A stretch of 64,000 bases of DNA, from positions 186,001-250,000 of the forward strand of contig JAKJHU010000068.1 of the NCBI GenBank assembly GCA_022316685.1, given 5' to 3'. This stretch comes from Progne subis subis (Eukaryota > Chordata > Aves > Passeriformes > Hirundinidae). A program made the position numbers and the translations under genes. Below the pieces are notes generated by a model. The model did no database searches. It saw only the letters and a list, made by a program, of their open reading frames with translations, and was not told the DNA's origin. This document shows positions 1-10,400 of the stretch, piece after piece. Within the stretch, counting starts at the first letter, position 1; the number at the start of each line of letters is the position of its first letter.

Positions 1-382
1 AAAACCCCACAAATCCATGGATTTGCTTATTAATCCAGTCTAGCTGCCAGGAGGGCTGCACCCCCCCCAGTGCACCAGCCATGCCACAGCAGGGTGGGCC
101 CCACGTGTGCTGCCAGCATCCGGGGATGGGGATCCCTCTGCCCTGAACCCCCCCGGGATGCTCAGTGCCATGAGGGCACGTCTGCAAGTGCTCCCCTCGA
201 GCACTCACAGCCATCCGAGGTCCCAGGTGCCCAGTGCTGGTATTGGCCAGCAGAGGTGTTGCAGGCAGGGGTCTCCAGGGGAGGAATTTACACCTTTGGA
301 CCTCACCCATGCTCTGCCCCCCTAACTGGTTTATTTCGGGGGTGGTGCCCCCCACCCTGTGGTGGGCACATCTCCCTTGCTG

Positions 383-433
383 CCATCCATCCATCCATCC
401 ATCCATCCATCCATCCATCCATCCATCCATCCA
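383..433. repeat. (CCAT)n microsatellite
   Basis: About twelve and a half nearly perfect tandem copies of the tetranucleotide CCAT. It lies in SPOCK2 intron 1 and is probably length-polymorphic. Confidence 0.97.
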
Positions 434-614
434 ATCCTTGCTGCCAAGGTGAACCCGCGAGTGTGCATCTGAACAAAGACCAGAGGGGCTGGCTTGGCGC
501 GGGGGGAGAGCTCAGGGTGTGCCCCCTCCCTGCCCAGCTGCTGCAGGTGTCCTGGGACTCCCCAGGATGGGGCTGCAGCACCCTGGAGGACACGAATTTG
601 AGGTGTAAAACGAA

Positions 615-660
615 AATTTTATGGGGCCATCAGGAAAAACCCTGATGGCCCCATAAAATT
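615..660. repeat. Perfect 20-bp inverted repeat (hairpin)
   Basis: Positions 615-634 and 641-660 are exact reverse complements (20 of 20), separated by six bases AAAAAC. The arms begin AATTTTATGGGG. A transcript of either strand could form a 20-bp stem. It is not flanked by recognisable element ends. It is shorter than a usual pre-miRNA stem. Confidence 0.95.
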
Positions 661-1320
661 AAAGACTGGAGTTAAATGCCATCGAGGCTGTTCGCAAGGG
701 CTGTGTAACAGGGAGGGGTGACAGGATCCTGAGCCCTGTGTGCCAGCAGTGCCCGCATCCTCATCCTCCCTGCCTCGCGTCCTCCACATCTCCAGGGGTC
801 ACCAACCCGTGGAGGCAGCGCCGGCCCCGGCTGCGGCACCGCGCGGGGCTCCGGGGACACCTGCGGGGCCCGGGGGAGCGGGAGTCCGGGGGGGATGCTC
901 GTGCTCTGACATGAGCTGGGCTGTCACCGAGGGTTTCAGGCCACGGCGCAGCCCCCGTAAGGGGCGAGCGGGCTCTGCCTGCACCCCCATGTGGGGCACG
1001 GGGAGAGCACCCCGGTCACCGGAGAGGGTCGCTTTGGCATCAAGCCCTGGCCGTGGAGGCGTTGGCATAAGCGGCTTTGGCGATGGGCAAGGAGGTGGCG
1101 GCGCCGCCGGAGCCGGTGAGCATCCCCCGGGTACCGGGGCCGGCAGCCGCCCACAGCCGCGGCGGGGTGCGGGCACCGCCGAGCATCCCCGGGCGCCCTC
1201 GATGGGCCCGGGGCCGGGGAGACTCGAGCTGCGGCAGCCGCAGCGGCGGGGCGGGGAGGGGGCTCCCGGTGCCCGGCAGCGCGTCCCGTCCTCCCCGCCC
1301 CGCTGCCGGCGCGGACTCAC

Positions 1321-1539
1321 GTCTCGGAAGCGGTTCCAGTGCTTGATCCTGCCGCCGTACTGGGAGATGGACGAGAGCCACTGCTCGTCCTCCATGAAAT
1401 TGCCGGGGCTCTCCCCTGCCGCGGCGGGCCCGGGGCCGGTGGCGGGGCCGGTGGCGGGCCCGGGGCCGGCGGCGGCGGCGGCGGGCAGGAGCAGGGCCAG
1501 CAGGGCCAGCAGGGCGCGGCGCCCGCCGCAGCCCCGCAT
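1321..1539 (-). CDS. SPOCK2: SPOCK2 (testican-2), first coding exon
   Basis: Testican-2 is a secreted, calcium-binding heparan/chondroitin-sulfate proteoglycan of the extracellular matrix, later in the protein carrying follistatin-like/Kazal, SPARC-type calcium-binding and thyroglobulin type-1 domains. Only 73 codons lie here. They start with ATG at 1539, continue with a hydrophobic signal peptide (residues about 7-24, leucine and alanine rich), a Gly/Pro/Ala/Thr-rich stretch (about 25-41), then the family signature NFMEDEQWLSSISQY and HWNRFRD, after which a GTGAGT donor follows in phase 0. The MEDEQW form and the neighbour ASCC1 favour SPOCK2 over SPOCK1 or SPOCK3. The Gly/Pro/Ala stretch looks longer and more repetitive than in mammals (from memory). 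The remaining exons lie below position 1 of the window. Confidence 0.93.
1427..1490 (-). repeat. GC-rich tandem repeat inside SPOCK2 exon 1
   Basis: Short GC-only units (GGGCCGGTGGCG and variants, then GGC triplets) repeat here. On the minus strand they encode the Gly-Pro-Ala-Thr tract after the signal peptide. In-frame length variation is likely. Confidence 0.7.
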
Positions 1540-1750
1540 GCTGCCGCAGCGCCGGGGGAAGCGGGCGCGGTGCGGAGCGGTGCGGTGCGCGCAGGGAGGC
1601 GCCGCCAGCGAGTGCGGCCGCGGGGCGGCACCGGGCTGCACCGGCGGGAGGGCCGGGGCGGGGCCTCCGCCGCGCCCTCCGCACCTGCGCGCCGGCACCG
1701 GGGCGGGGGAACCGCCTGCACGGCACGGCCGCAGCAGCGGTCCCCCTTCT
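1540..1750 (-). promoter_or_regulatory. SPOCK2: SPOCK2 5' UTR and CpG-island promoter
   Basis: CpG-dense sequence with GC-box-like motifs directly upstream of the SPOCK2 start codon. No convincing TATA box is visible on the minus strand and the transcription start cannot be fixed. The island extends back over exon 1 to about position 800. Confidence 0.6.
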
Positions 1751-2475
1751 CTCCCCATCCTGCACCCCCGCCCCTGACCTGTCCCCGTCCCTCGTCCCTC
1801 ATTCCTGCATCCCGCATCCCCTGCCACATCCCCGTCCCGAAGGCCTCGTCCTCCACTACTGGTCCCTACCGAGTCCCCATCCTACATTCCCCATTCTGCA
1901 TGCCCTGACACACCCACTTCCCGCATCCTCTATCCTGCATTTCTGGTCCCTATCGGGTCTCCATTCCATAGCCCCCATCCTGCATCCCCTGCCACACCCC
2001 TATCCTGCACCCCTCATCCCTGGTTCATACTGTGTCCCCATCCTGCAGCCCCCATCTCCATCACATCATTCTGCATCCTCCATTTTGCATCCTTAGTCCT
2101 TACCCAGTCTTCACCCCACATCCAATGTCCTACATCCTTTAGTCTCTGCCATGTTCTCATCCCACATCCCTGCCACATCTCTGCCCCGCATTCCCCATCC
2201 TACATCCTTCATCCAGCATCACTGGTCCCTCCTAGGTCCCCATCTCACGTCCCTCTCTGGCATCCCCTGCCACATTCCCATCCAGCACCAGTCATCCCAC
2301 ATCTCTCATTCTTACCATCTATCAACTGTGCATCTCTCATTCCTTCCACAGCTGCAATCTGTGTACCCCATCCTGCATTCCCAGTCACTACTGCACCCCA
2401 ATCCCACAGCCCCTCATCCCTATCCCCACCCTGCATCTCCCATCCTCCAACCCCTCTCCCTGTGATGCTCACCCT
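1750..2475. repeat. Degenerate pyrimidine-rich minisatellite upstream of SPOCK2
   Basis: About 700 bp made of CATCC/CTGCATCCC-like words. A longer unit is visible: related versions of CTGGTCCCTACCGAGTCCCC begin near 1859, 1943, 2020, 2093, 2138 and 2222, giving spacings of 84, 77, 73, 45 and 84 bp. One strand is almost all C, T and A with very little G. Copies are diverged, so the array is old. Confidence 0.75.
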
Positions 2476-3895
2476 GCGAGCCCCATTCCTCGGTCATCCC
2501 AGCACAGCATTTTAGGGCTCCAGGGGACTCCCACCCCAATCCCAAGGTTTTGCTTTTGGATTTTCCCTTTCTCAGTGGGAGAAAATCAGGGTAGGCAACA
2601 AGTGACAACTCACCCCAGCTGCAGCTCCTTCACAGCTTCAGCCAGGGACGCCACAGGACACATCCAGCTTCTCTCCTCCCTGCTAGGACACTCAGAACAG
2701 GAAGGACAATTGCCAGCAAACCCCAGTGATGACAGGGAAAATATGAGAATCCTTAATTCTGCCTGGGGAAGGAGGTGTGAACTGAATTTTTCTGTGTCAG
2801 GCTAGAGCAGTGGGATAAGCTGCTTACCAGCGAAATTCAACCAACTTCCAAAAGAATTGTCACTAAAACATTTACACAAGTGGGAAGAGGAGGAGTGTGC
2901 TCCAATTGTCAAAAATCCGTGTTTGCCTCAACTTCTTGGTGAGAGTCTTTAAACTCCCTTTAAAAACTCGGCAGGCAGAAGCTTCCCAAGGTGCATCTCC
3001 CCTTTCCTGGTGGCTGCGTGAGCAGCTCCCGGGTCTGTTCCAAAGAGATTTGCCAAGTACCTCTTCAGGCTGGCGGAAAGATGACAGCAACCGGTGTTAA
3101 GTGCTCTCAGCACCTCCCTGTGAGTGTGTGCTGGTGCTCTGCTCCCCGAGGGAACCGTTTGGAAGGCGGCTTTCGGAGAGCACAGAGGCATTCTGACACC
3201 ATGGAAAAGGGCTGTAACTGGGTACAAGCAAGGGCACCCAGCAAAAGCACAGATGATCTGATTGCCTGACAGGCAGGATTGAAAGCAGACAGGCAATTTG
3301 GTGTGGGAAACATAAACAGCAACACATTTTGGGGGGAAAATAAAAGCAATCCGAATTCCTGAATTATTCCCACTGCTGTTTATGCATGGCCAAACAGCCA
3401 GCTCACTCTGGAGGGAGGAAATGGGATGAAGACTTCTTAGAAATGATCACTAGGATATGTGGGTTCTTCTGGAGCACCCCTATCCCTGGCTAAGACACTC
3501 TCCACCTCTACCACAGCATGATTCCATATCCATGGAAGCAACCAGGAATGGGCAGCAGCACCTATTTTGTTACAAAACACCCAAACACCAGCACCTTCCA
3601 TTTTTCAAGGCACTCATCCTAGGGCAAGTTGAAATCCTGTGTCGCTATTTTTAGCAAACGTGGGGTTTTACGGGAAAAAACAACGTTGTCTCGAGATTGC
3701 TGAAGGATTCACAATGGAATCAGAGCTTGGTGCTGTTTTTAATAGAGAAACCACCTACAAGGCATATGTTTTTTGACACGCTCCAAAATGGTCACTGGAA
3801 AGAGCTCTATCAATGCTTTCTTATTATCATAGTTAGGTGCTATGCTGGAAGTTTAATTATAGAAACTATCAATGCAACAGGAGATAAACGCTTTT
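2476..3895. other. Intergenic, SPOCK2 upstream to ASCC1 3' end
   Basis: Unique sequence of mixed composition. No exon, RNA gene or recognisable repeat was found. It separates two genes that are both transcribed on the minus strand. Confidence 0.6.
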
Positions 3896-3913
3896 GCTTT
3901 TGAAGGGAATTAA

Positions 3914-3919
3914 TTTATT
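3914..3919 (-). terminator. ASCC1: Candidate ASCC1 polyadenylation signal
   Basis: AATAAA on the minus strand, about 440 bp downstream of the ASCC1 stop codon at 4358. It is the first canonical hexamer noticed after the stop. Cleavage would fall near 3890-3905. Usage is inferred. Confidence 0.5.
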
Positions 3920-4357
3920 TGGAGATCTACATCACATAGGCATGCTGCTGGAGATCCAAGCAATGCCTGACCTCAATATCGTTAAATCTTGCACCGGGGA
4001 AGCTCTCCTGTATTTTAAATACTTATTTTAAGAACAAACTTTCATTCTTCTGAAAAACAGCCACATTTAAACATTGGTGATGCCCCAAAAGCCCCAGTTC
4101 TAGTTGTTTTCTTGGAAAACCAGCAATCCAGAGACATCAGAGGCAACTTTGGGACATTTTGGGGAAAGGAGGAGGAAGGACTCTGGCAACCCCTAAGAGG
4201 GCAGTGGGAAAAGCTGCAAGGAAATGCCATGGTTCCCATGCTTTGGAGGAGTCACGAGGCATCCCATCTTGGAGTTCCCAGGTTCCTATTGAAGATTCAT
4301 GACGTATAAAACTTTTCAATGAGGGATCACGCACATAGCAGACCCACTACAGCCGCC

Positions 4358-4474
4358 TCAAGAGAAGCACAGCTGCCCAGATGTTGCATAGTAGCCAGAG
4401 GCGTCTGAGGAGAACCTCTGGGAGAGACGCACTGAGTCCAGCTGCACCTCCCCGAAGTGGAAGTTCTCGAAGAG
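4358..4474 (-). CDS. ASCC1: ASCC1 last coding exon
   Basis: Acceptor CTTTCAG at 4475-4481, then 38 codons starting LFENFHFGEVQLDSV and ending GQLCFS with TGA at 4358-4360. It matches the family C-terminus (FENFYFG, SQRF, FGNYAS-type positions) but with more substitutions than the other exons. It lies 14.7 kb from the previous exon. Confidence 0.9.
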   Translation of the reverse strand, partial: LFENFHFGEVQLDSVRLSQRFSSDASGYYATSGQLCFS

Positions 4475-7400
4475 CTGAAAGGAAGAAGAAAAAAACCACT
4501 TGAAGGGCACCAGAGAAATGGAACCTGCAGCTGGCCCACGGCTCTCTTGCAGGAGCTGGCCCTGTCAAAAGCTTCTACTCACAGATGAGTTTTGCCTTTA
4601 AATCCAAGTGTTCTTTACGTTATTTTTCCCACTAAAGACTGCACTTGAACTCTTTTTATCTACAGCAGCAGCTGCTCAAACCTCCCCTATTTTGCTACCC
4701 GTGTCACTGAGGGAGCATTGGGAGGCTGTTCACTGCTCTAGAAGCACCATCCCTGGGTGGCTCTCGAGGTCGTAGGCTCTGCAGAAGCAATGTTTGAGGC
4801 CAGAAGGTTTGCACCAATCCAGGCCACAGATGCAGGATTTAAGAGCTACAGCTCAGTCCTAATTCAAACTAGCAGGCTGAGGCACAAAGCTCCTCATCCC
4901 AGCACTGACCCCACTTTGTTCAACAAATCTGTCTTTGTTCAGCAAAGACTTGAGTGCAAATTAAGGAAAGCAAGCCAACTCTGGCACCCGGGGGGTGTGT
5001 CCCTGCTCATTAATCCAATCTACGAAGCAGACTAAAATGACATCAGAATTTCTTACAAGAATTATTGCTGGAAAAGCATCGTGTCCAAGCGCAAAGTGCT
5101 CCACCCGTTCCATTAAGCAGCAGGAAATTGCTCTACCTGGGAACATCAGCTGTGCCTCAGGAAAAGCTTCTCAGTGGAGACGCTAATTTGGAAGCCCTGT
5201 TTAACGGGAGAGCTGTGAGTCACCAAGAACCTGAGCAGCGACTTCTCCTCACCTTGGAGACCTCCGAAATGTCCATTCCATCTGTCTCCTATTCATTTTT
5301 CTATCTGTCCCTGCAGGTGTGGGCTTGAGACAGTCCCACAGCCCTTCCTGCACTTACAGAAGGCAAGAAGGAAAGCCAACACATTAATCCTCTTGGAGCC
5401 AATGGTGCATCAATTCCTCCACAGAGGGAATGACTGAAATCCCAAATAACTACTTAGCATCTGAAAGGCCGCACTTCACCTCCTCCAAAGAGGCATTTGG
5501 CTCTGCCTGGCACTGATTTGGGCACAACTGCTCTTTTGTTGGCTCTCCCAGGAGTATTCTATTTTGTAAATACCCTTTTTTCCCCCCGAGGAGACCAGCT
5601 AGTTTTCTTTCAGGGCAATTCCTGGGTTTGCTGTTACTCCACAAAGGAAAAGTGCCATAGGGAAAGTGATTCCCTGCCCGTCTTGGGGCAGAGCAAGAGA
5701 CCCCAGGGCAGCAGCGTGGCCCCAAGGGACACTGTGAGTGGTGGCTCCACGGGGTCACTGCCCCAAAGAAGAGCAGCCTGCAGAAAAGCAGCTGTGCTAA
5801 GGAACCACAGCCCTCAAACTGGGAGAAGAGGAAGAGAAATGACAACAGCCACACAAACTCCATTTCATACAATTAAAGATTTATACAAGAAAGATTAATT
5901 ATGTTCCCAAAAGCCTGCGTTGTTCATGTTGGAGGACTTAGGATAAAATGTCTCATTAATAAAAGATGGCAGTAAAAAGGGGTTGGTCACCTTTCTCTTT
6001 CTGTTTTGGCTGACCTCAGAAGGAAGGATGGCTTCCTGCTCTCCAGGGCTCCCTGCAGTGCTCTGCTGAAATATATTCCCTCTAGCCACCCCCCAGCTCT
6101 CGCTAGCTCAGTTATTCAGGGGTTTTAGGGAAATATATTTCATAGAGACAGAATAAAGATTTCAAAAGAGTGGCTCTCTCACCCCCTGGCTTCCGTCCAA
6201 GCTTTATTCTCGATGTGATGTTCCAGGAGGCCGAGGAGAGAGAGAGAGAACCAGGAAGAAACAGGGGTATATCAAGTTTTGGGCCAAGAAAAGACATTGG
6301 CCCTGAGCCAATAGGGTCAGGAGTAGGTATGATAAGGAAAAAGGGTTGAACTACATAGCACAGGTTTCAGGGGGACTCTGAGGGGAAAAACCATTCCTCA
6401 GAGGAACACAACACTCTGCCACTCTGCCCACTCACCCCAAACCTTAACACCTGTCCCTGTCACAAGTGGCTGTTCACATGGTTACTCCTTTCCATCACAG
6501 AGCACTCTCCACCCAGGAAAAGAGAAATCATCTCTCTCTTGATTTCTAACAGAGGAAGTGGTAGGTGTGCTGGTAAGCAAGGAGTACTAGGGTTTGAAGA
6601 AGGGCCCCCTCCAGTGCCCAAGAAAGCTGCATAGGGGCTTTGGACCAGGGCATGGAGTCATGGGACAAAGAGGAATGGCTTCTCACTGCTGGAGTATGAT
6701 TCGGGTATTTGGAAGAAATTCCTCCCTGTGAGGTGGGGAGGTCCTGGCCCAGGGTGCCCAGAGAAGCTGTGGCTGCCCTGTCCCCAGAAGTGTGCAAGGC
6801 CAAGTTAGATGGGATTTGAATCACTCTGGTCTAAGGTGTCCCTGCCCATGGGAGGAGGGATGGAACAAGGTGGACTTTAAGGTCCCTTCCAACACAAACC
6901 ATTCCAGGATTCTATGAAGAAAACAAATTAAATGCTGGGATGTGCCAGACCCATCAGCAGCACTAGGAGTCAAACCTTTCCACAAAATAACCAAAGGAAG
7001 AGTTTTGTTTTTGCTGCACACCACAACCTGTTTTTCTTACTAAACACATGCACTTCTCAAAGCAAAAATCAGTTAATGAGACAAACCCTCCCTGAGCCTC
7101 TCTTGCCTCTCATAGTCTCAGGCACGCCACAGCAGAAGGATGATTGGGAAAGCCCAGAAGACACTGCCCAGGTCAAGGGCCATCCATTTGTACACTGCTA
7201 AAAGTGCAGCAAAGCCATTGTACCAAAGCACTTTGTATTCCCATGGCTTTTATAAGATTCACCACCTCCCGTGTGTTCGAGTAGCTGTGTGTTGCCCAGG
7301 GAGGAATGCTGCTAGAACTATTGATTTTTGGTAATGTGGCTGTACTATCTGAGAGTAAACATGCTACAAGATTTAAAGGACAACCACAGACACTTTTTTT

Positions 7401-10400
7401 TTGCTTGTTTCGGGTCAGCTTCTCACCGATGCTCCTGTGCTCCCTGAGGCTTTCCACAACAGAAGCCACTGAACTCCAAGCACGGAGATCCCTGCACGTT
7501 GGAGACCTGCCTCAGGCAGTATGATGAGAGGCCCCTCAAACATCATCCTCCAACACCTCTGAAACACCAGGGATCCTCCAACACCTCGGAAACACCAGGA
7601 AGTGGCTTCTCATCATTAAAGCATCCTGCACTCAGGTCCTTGGTGACTCAGGAAGAGATTGCAGAGAGCCAAGCCTCTGCTTTTGACTTTCACTTCTATT
7701 TATCTTGAGGAGAAGCCAAGCAGAGCCAAGAAAGATATTTATAACTCCCCCCTCTCCCCAGCCACCACGGAAATGCTCTGGTTTTGGAGGAGCCCTGGAG
7801 CACAGCTGATGAAATGCCTCCTGGGAAAGCATCTTAGCATTTTTTTATTCTGCACCAGGAAAAAAGGTACCTGGAGGTTGTTGCCCTTTGGAAGCAACCC
7901 AAAGCAACCCCTTAGGTTGATAACCCAAAGATTGGCTCACTCCCTATCCTTTCCTACAGCTGCCAAGAGCCCACCTTTCCCTGAAAAGGCTTCAGGGAAC
8001 ATGAGGAGATGTGGATCAGGAGCAGCCAGGAGGGAGGCAGGGGAGGAGAAATGCTACCGCCCGCAGAGCCATGTCATTTGATTGGAGTGGGATGTGAGGC
8101 TCAGCAAAAGCACAGTAATTCTATAAATCCAAACATGCCAAAGGATTTATACTCTTGATGCCCAAGAAATAAATAAGAGGATGGAGTGGTTTGGTTTTTG
8201 TTTTTGTTTTTTTTTTTTTTTTTTGTGTTTTTTTTTTTTTTTTTTTTTTTAATATTATAAATCAGAATGAGCCTGATGGAGGTAAAGGTCAGCTTACAGA
8301 ATCAACACCACGCATGCAGTGCAAGCTACTAACTCCCATCAGGGGAATAGCACTTAGAGGACTAAGTGCCCTCTGTCTCCCTGCTGCCTTCCCAAATTGA
8401 ATTAGAATGGAATAAGAAAAGAGCACTGTTAACTTCTAACTCTAGACCCAGCACCTCCAAACAAACACTCCAGGGATGTGCCCTGCCTTTCAAGCCGCAG
8501 CCAAAGGTTTGGGAAATGCTCAGTGGGGATGCCTGCACCTCCCATGGGGACAGAGCAGGTGCCTGGAGAGCTGCAGCAGCAGCAGCATCCGAGGATCTGC
8601 AGGGGATGGCACAGACTACAGCCACACTGCTCTCTCCAAAAGCCATGAGGTCCCAAGAGAAGGAAAGAACTGGATGATAGATAACCCATATTTCCCAGGT
8701 CAGCCTGCAAACTGCTGTAGGCCCAAGTGCCCCTCCCTCTCCCTCTCCCTTTCCCTCTCCCTTTCCCTCTCCCTCTCCTTCTCCCTCTCCTGAGGACTGG
8801 GTCCAAGGACACACCACTCAGGCCCTGAGGAAAGGCAGGCAGCCCTCTGGTAGCTCCCAGAAAGCAAGTTTTCCTCCACTTCTCCCCCTGAAGTCGTTTA
8901 TCCTGAGCCAGGAAAAGCCAGCAGCACCACTGTCATTTCTGACACGTTTTCTCCCATTTAAGACAATTCTGTTCAGATGCTGGAAACCCTTCTTCCTCTG
9001 AGGTCCGTTCCCCTCGATTACCCACAAATTACCCAGGAGACCTCCCTTGGGAGGAGACAGCCATTTCCTGAAGGAAGACAAGAGGCTGAAGACTTGTTTT
9101 GGGAGAGATGGAAACACACATCAAACCGCTAGCTCCTTGCAAACCTGAGCCAAAACTGCTCGTACAAACTTCAACCCCTAAACCACAACAACTTCCTTAT
9201 CAAAGACAAAGCAACAGACCAAACCCAGGATGCCTCTTTGCCACGTTTTCTTCCCCTTTTTAAGCCTGTAAAGTAGGTTTTGCTGAGGCAAGGAGGAGGA
9301 TGACTCCTCAATTAAGAAGTTAAAACAGGTGCCTAAACGATGTCATGTTCCCAAGTGCGGGTGTTTGTCAAGCTGTCCTCCTCAGGGGGCTCGCTTCCCA
9401 CAGACAATCCTCCTGGAATGACACAGCACCTCTGTGTTCCAGCCTGGGAACAACAGCAATAAATCACAGCTAATCCACATAAAGACAGCAGTGATGTGTT
9501 TCAGCTCTGGTTATGAAGAGCAGAGGTGCCAACGTAAACTGAGGCTTTTAAATCACCTGTCACAGACTCAACAAGCATGAGAAATATTAATGGATTTGGC
9601 TGGAGAAGCATTGGGAAGTGGGAGGACAAAGTAAGTCCGCGGAAAGCAAGGGAGTCAGAGGTATTTAAAACTTCCTTCACGTAATCTCTGACTCGCATTC
9701 ACAGCGCCTTGGCCTGGATTTTGCCACTACCATCAGGATTATTGATCAGTTTTTAAAGCCTTACGTCATTTACAGTAGTCAGCCAAAAAAAGACCCATCC
9801 TGAATTAATAAAAAGTCCAAGCAGCTCTGCTGAGTGCCTCAGAAATGCCAAAGGAGCAACAACTCACTGCAATGCCTTGCAATTAAAAATTCCCACTAAC
9901 AAGCAGCAACACCATGGGATAACATGGATGTGTACCTACACGCACACACATCCTCCCAGACTGTGGGGAGTTCTGCTGTGAACCCTAGCCCCAGAAAGCA
10001 GTGCCTTAGGGCTGGGCTATTATAGATCAACAGCACAAAACTGTCCCCAGTGACTCAGCACTGCAGGTGAGCAGCGCCATGTAATGTCATTAGCCTGCGA
10101 CAATATGCCTCAGGAACCCTGCTGCCCTCAGCAAGGAGCTGAGGGAGGGTCCTGCTTTCCATATCTGGAATGAACACAGAAATTAGCAACTTCAGAGAGG
10201 CTGGGAGGAAGAGGCTAGCACGTCCAGGAGCCTACAGCTATGGATGAGCTCGCTGTGATTCCCACTGCGTCGTCCATGCTGAGGCTGGGACACCAGCAAT
10301 CCCTCATCTGCTGTGTTTCTTGGGTGGAAGATGTTTTATCCACCCCAAGATCCCATCCAGGAAGGGTGTGAACAGGCTGAGCACCACTGGGCTCTGCCTC

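Larger units (their letters stand above)
1..1320 (-). other. SPOCK2: SPOCK2 intron 1 (5' part)
   Basis: This is the intron that follows the first coding exon of SPOCK2, whose donor GTGAGT lies directly below position 1321 on the minus strand. No further SPOCK2 coding exon could be read here. It holds a (CCAT)n microsatellite at 383-433, a perfect inverted repeat at 615-660, and from about 780 upward very CG-rich DNA that belongs to the promoter CpG island. Long open frames on both strands between 740 and 1830 are explained by this GC richness. Confidence 0.75.

Noticed and set aside
70..645. 191-codon frame containing a repeated Ile-His-Pro-Ser motif
   Set aside because: The motif is the translation of the (CCAT)n microsatellite.
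615..660. Hairpin as a microRNA precursor
   Set aside because: A 20-bp stem with a 6-nt loop and no extended pairing is too short for a canonical pre-miRNA.
740..1908. Several overlapping open frames of 180-345 codons on both strands
   Set aside because: They lie in a CpG island where stop codons are rare; only the SPOCK2 exon has a recognisable protein and splice site.
8362..8817. Frame with a Glu-Gly repeat tract
   Set aside because: It is the translation of the CT-rich hexamer repeat on the reverse strand.
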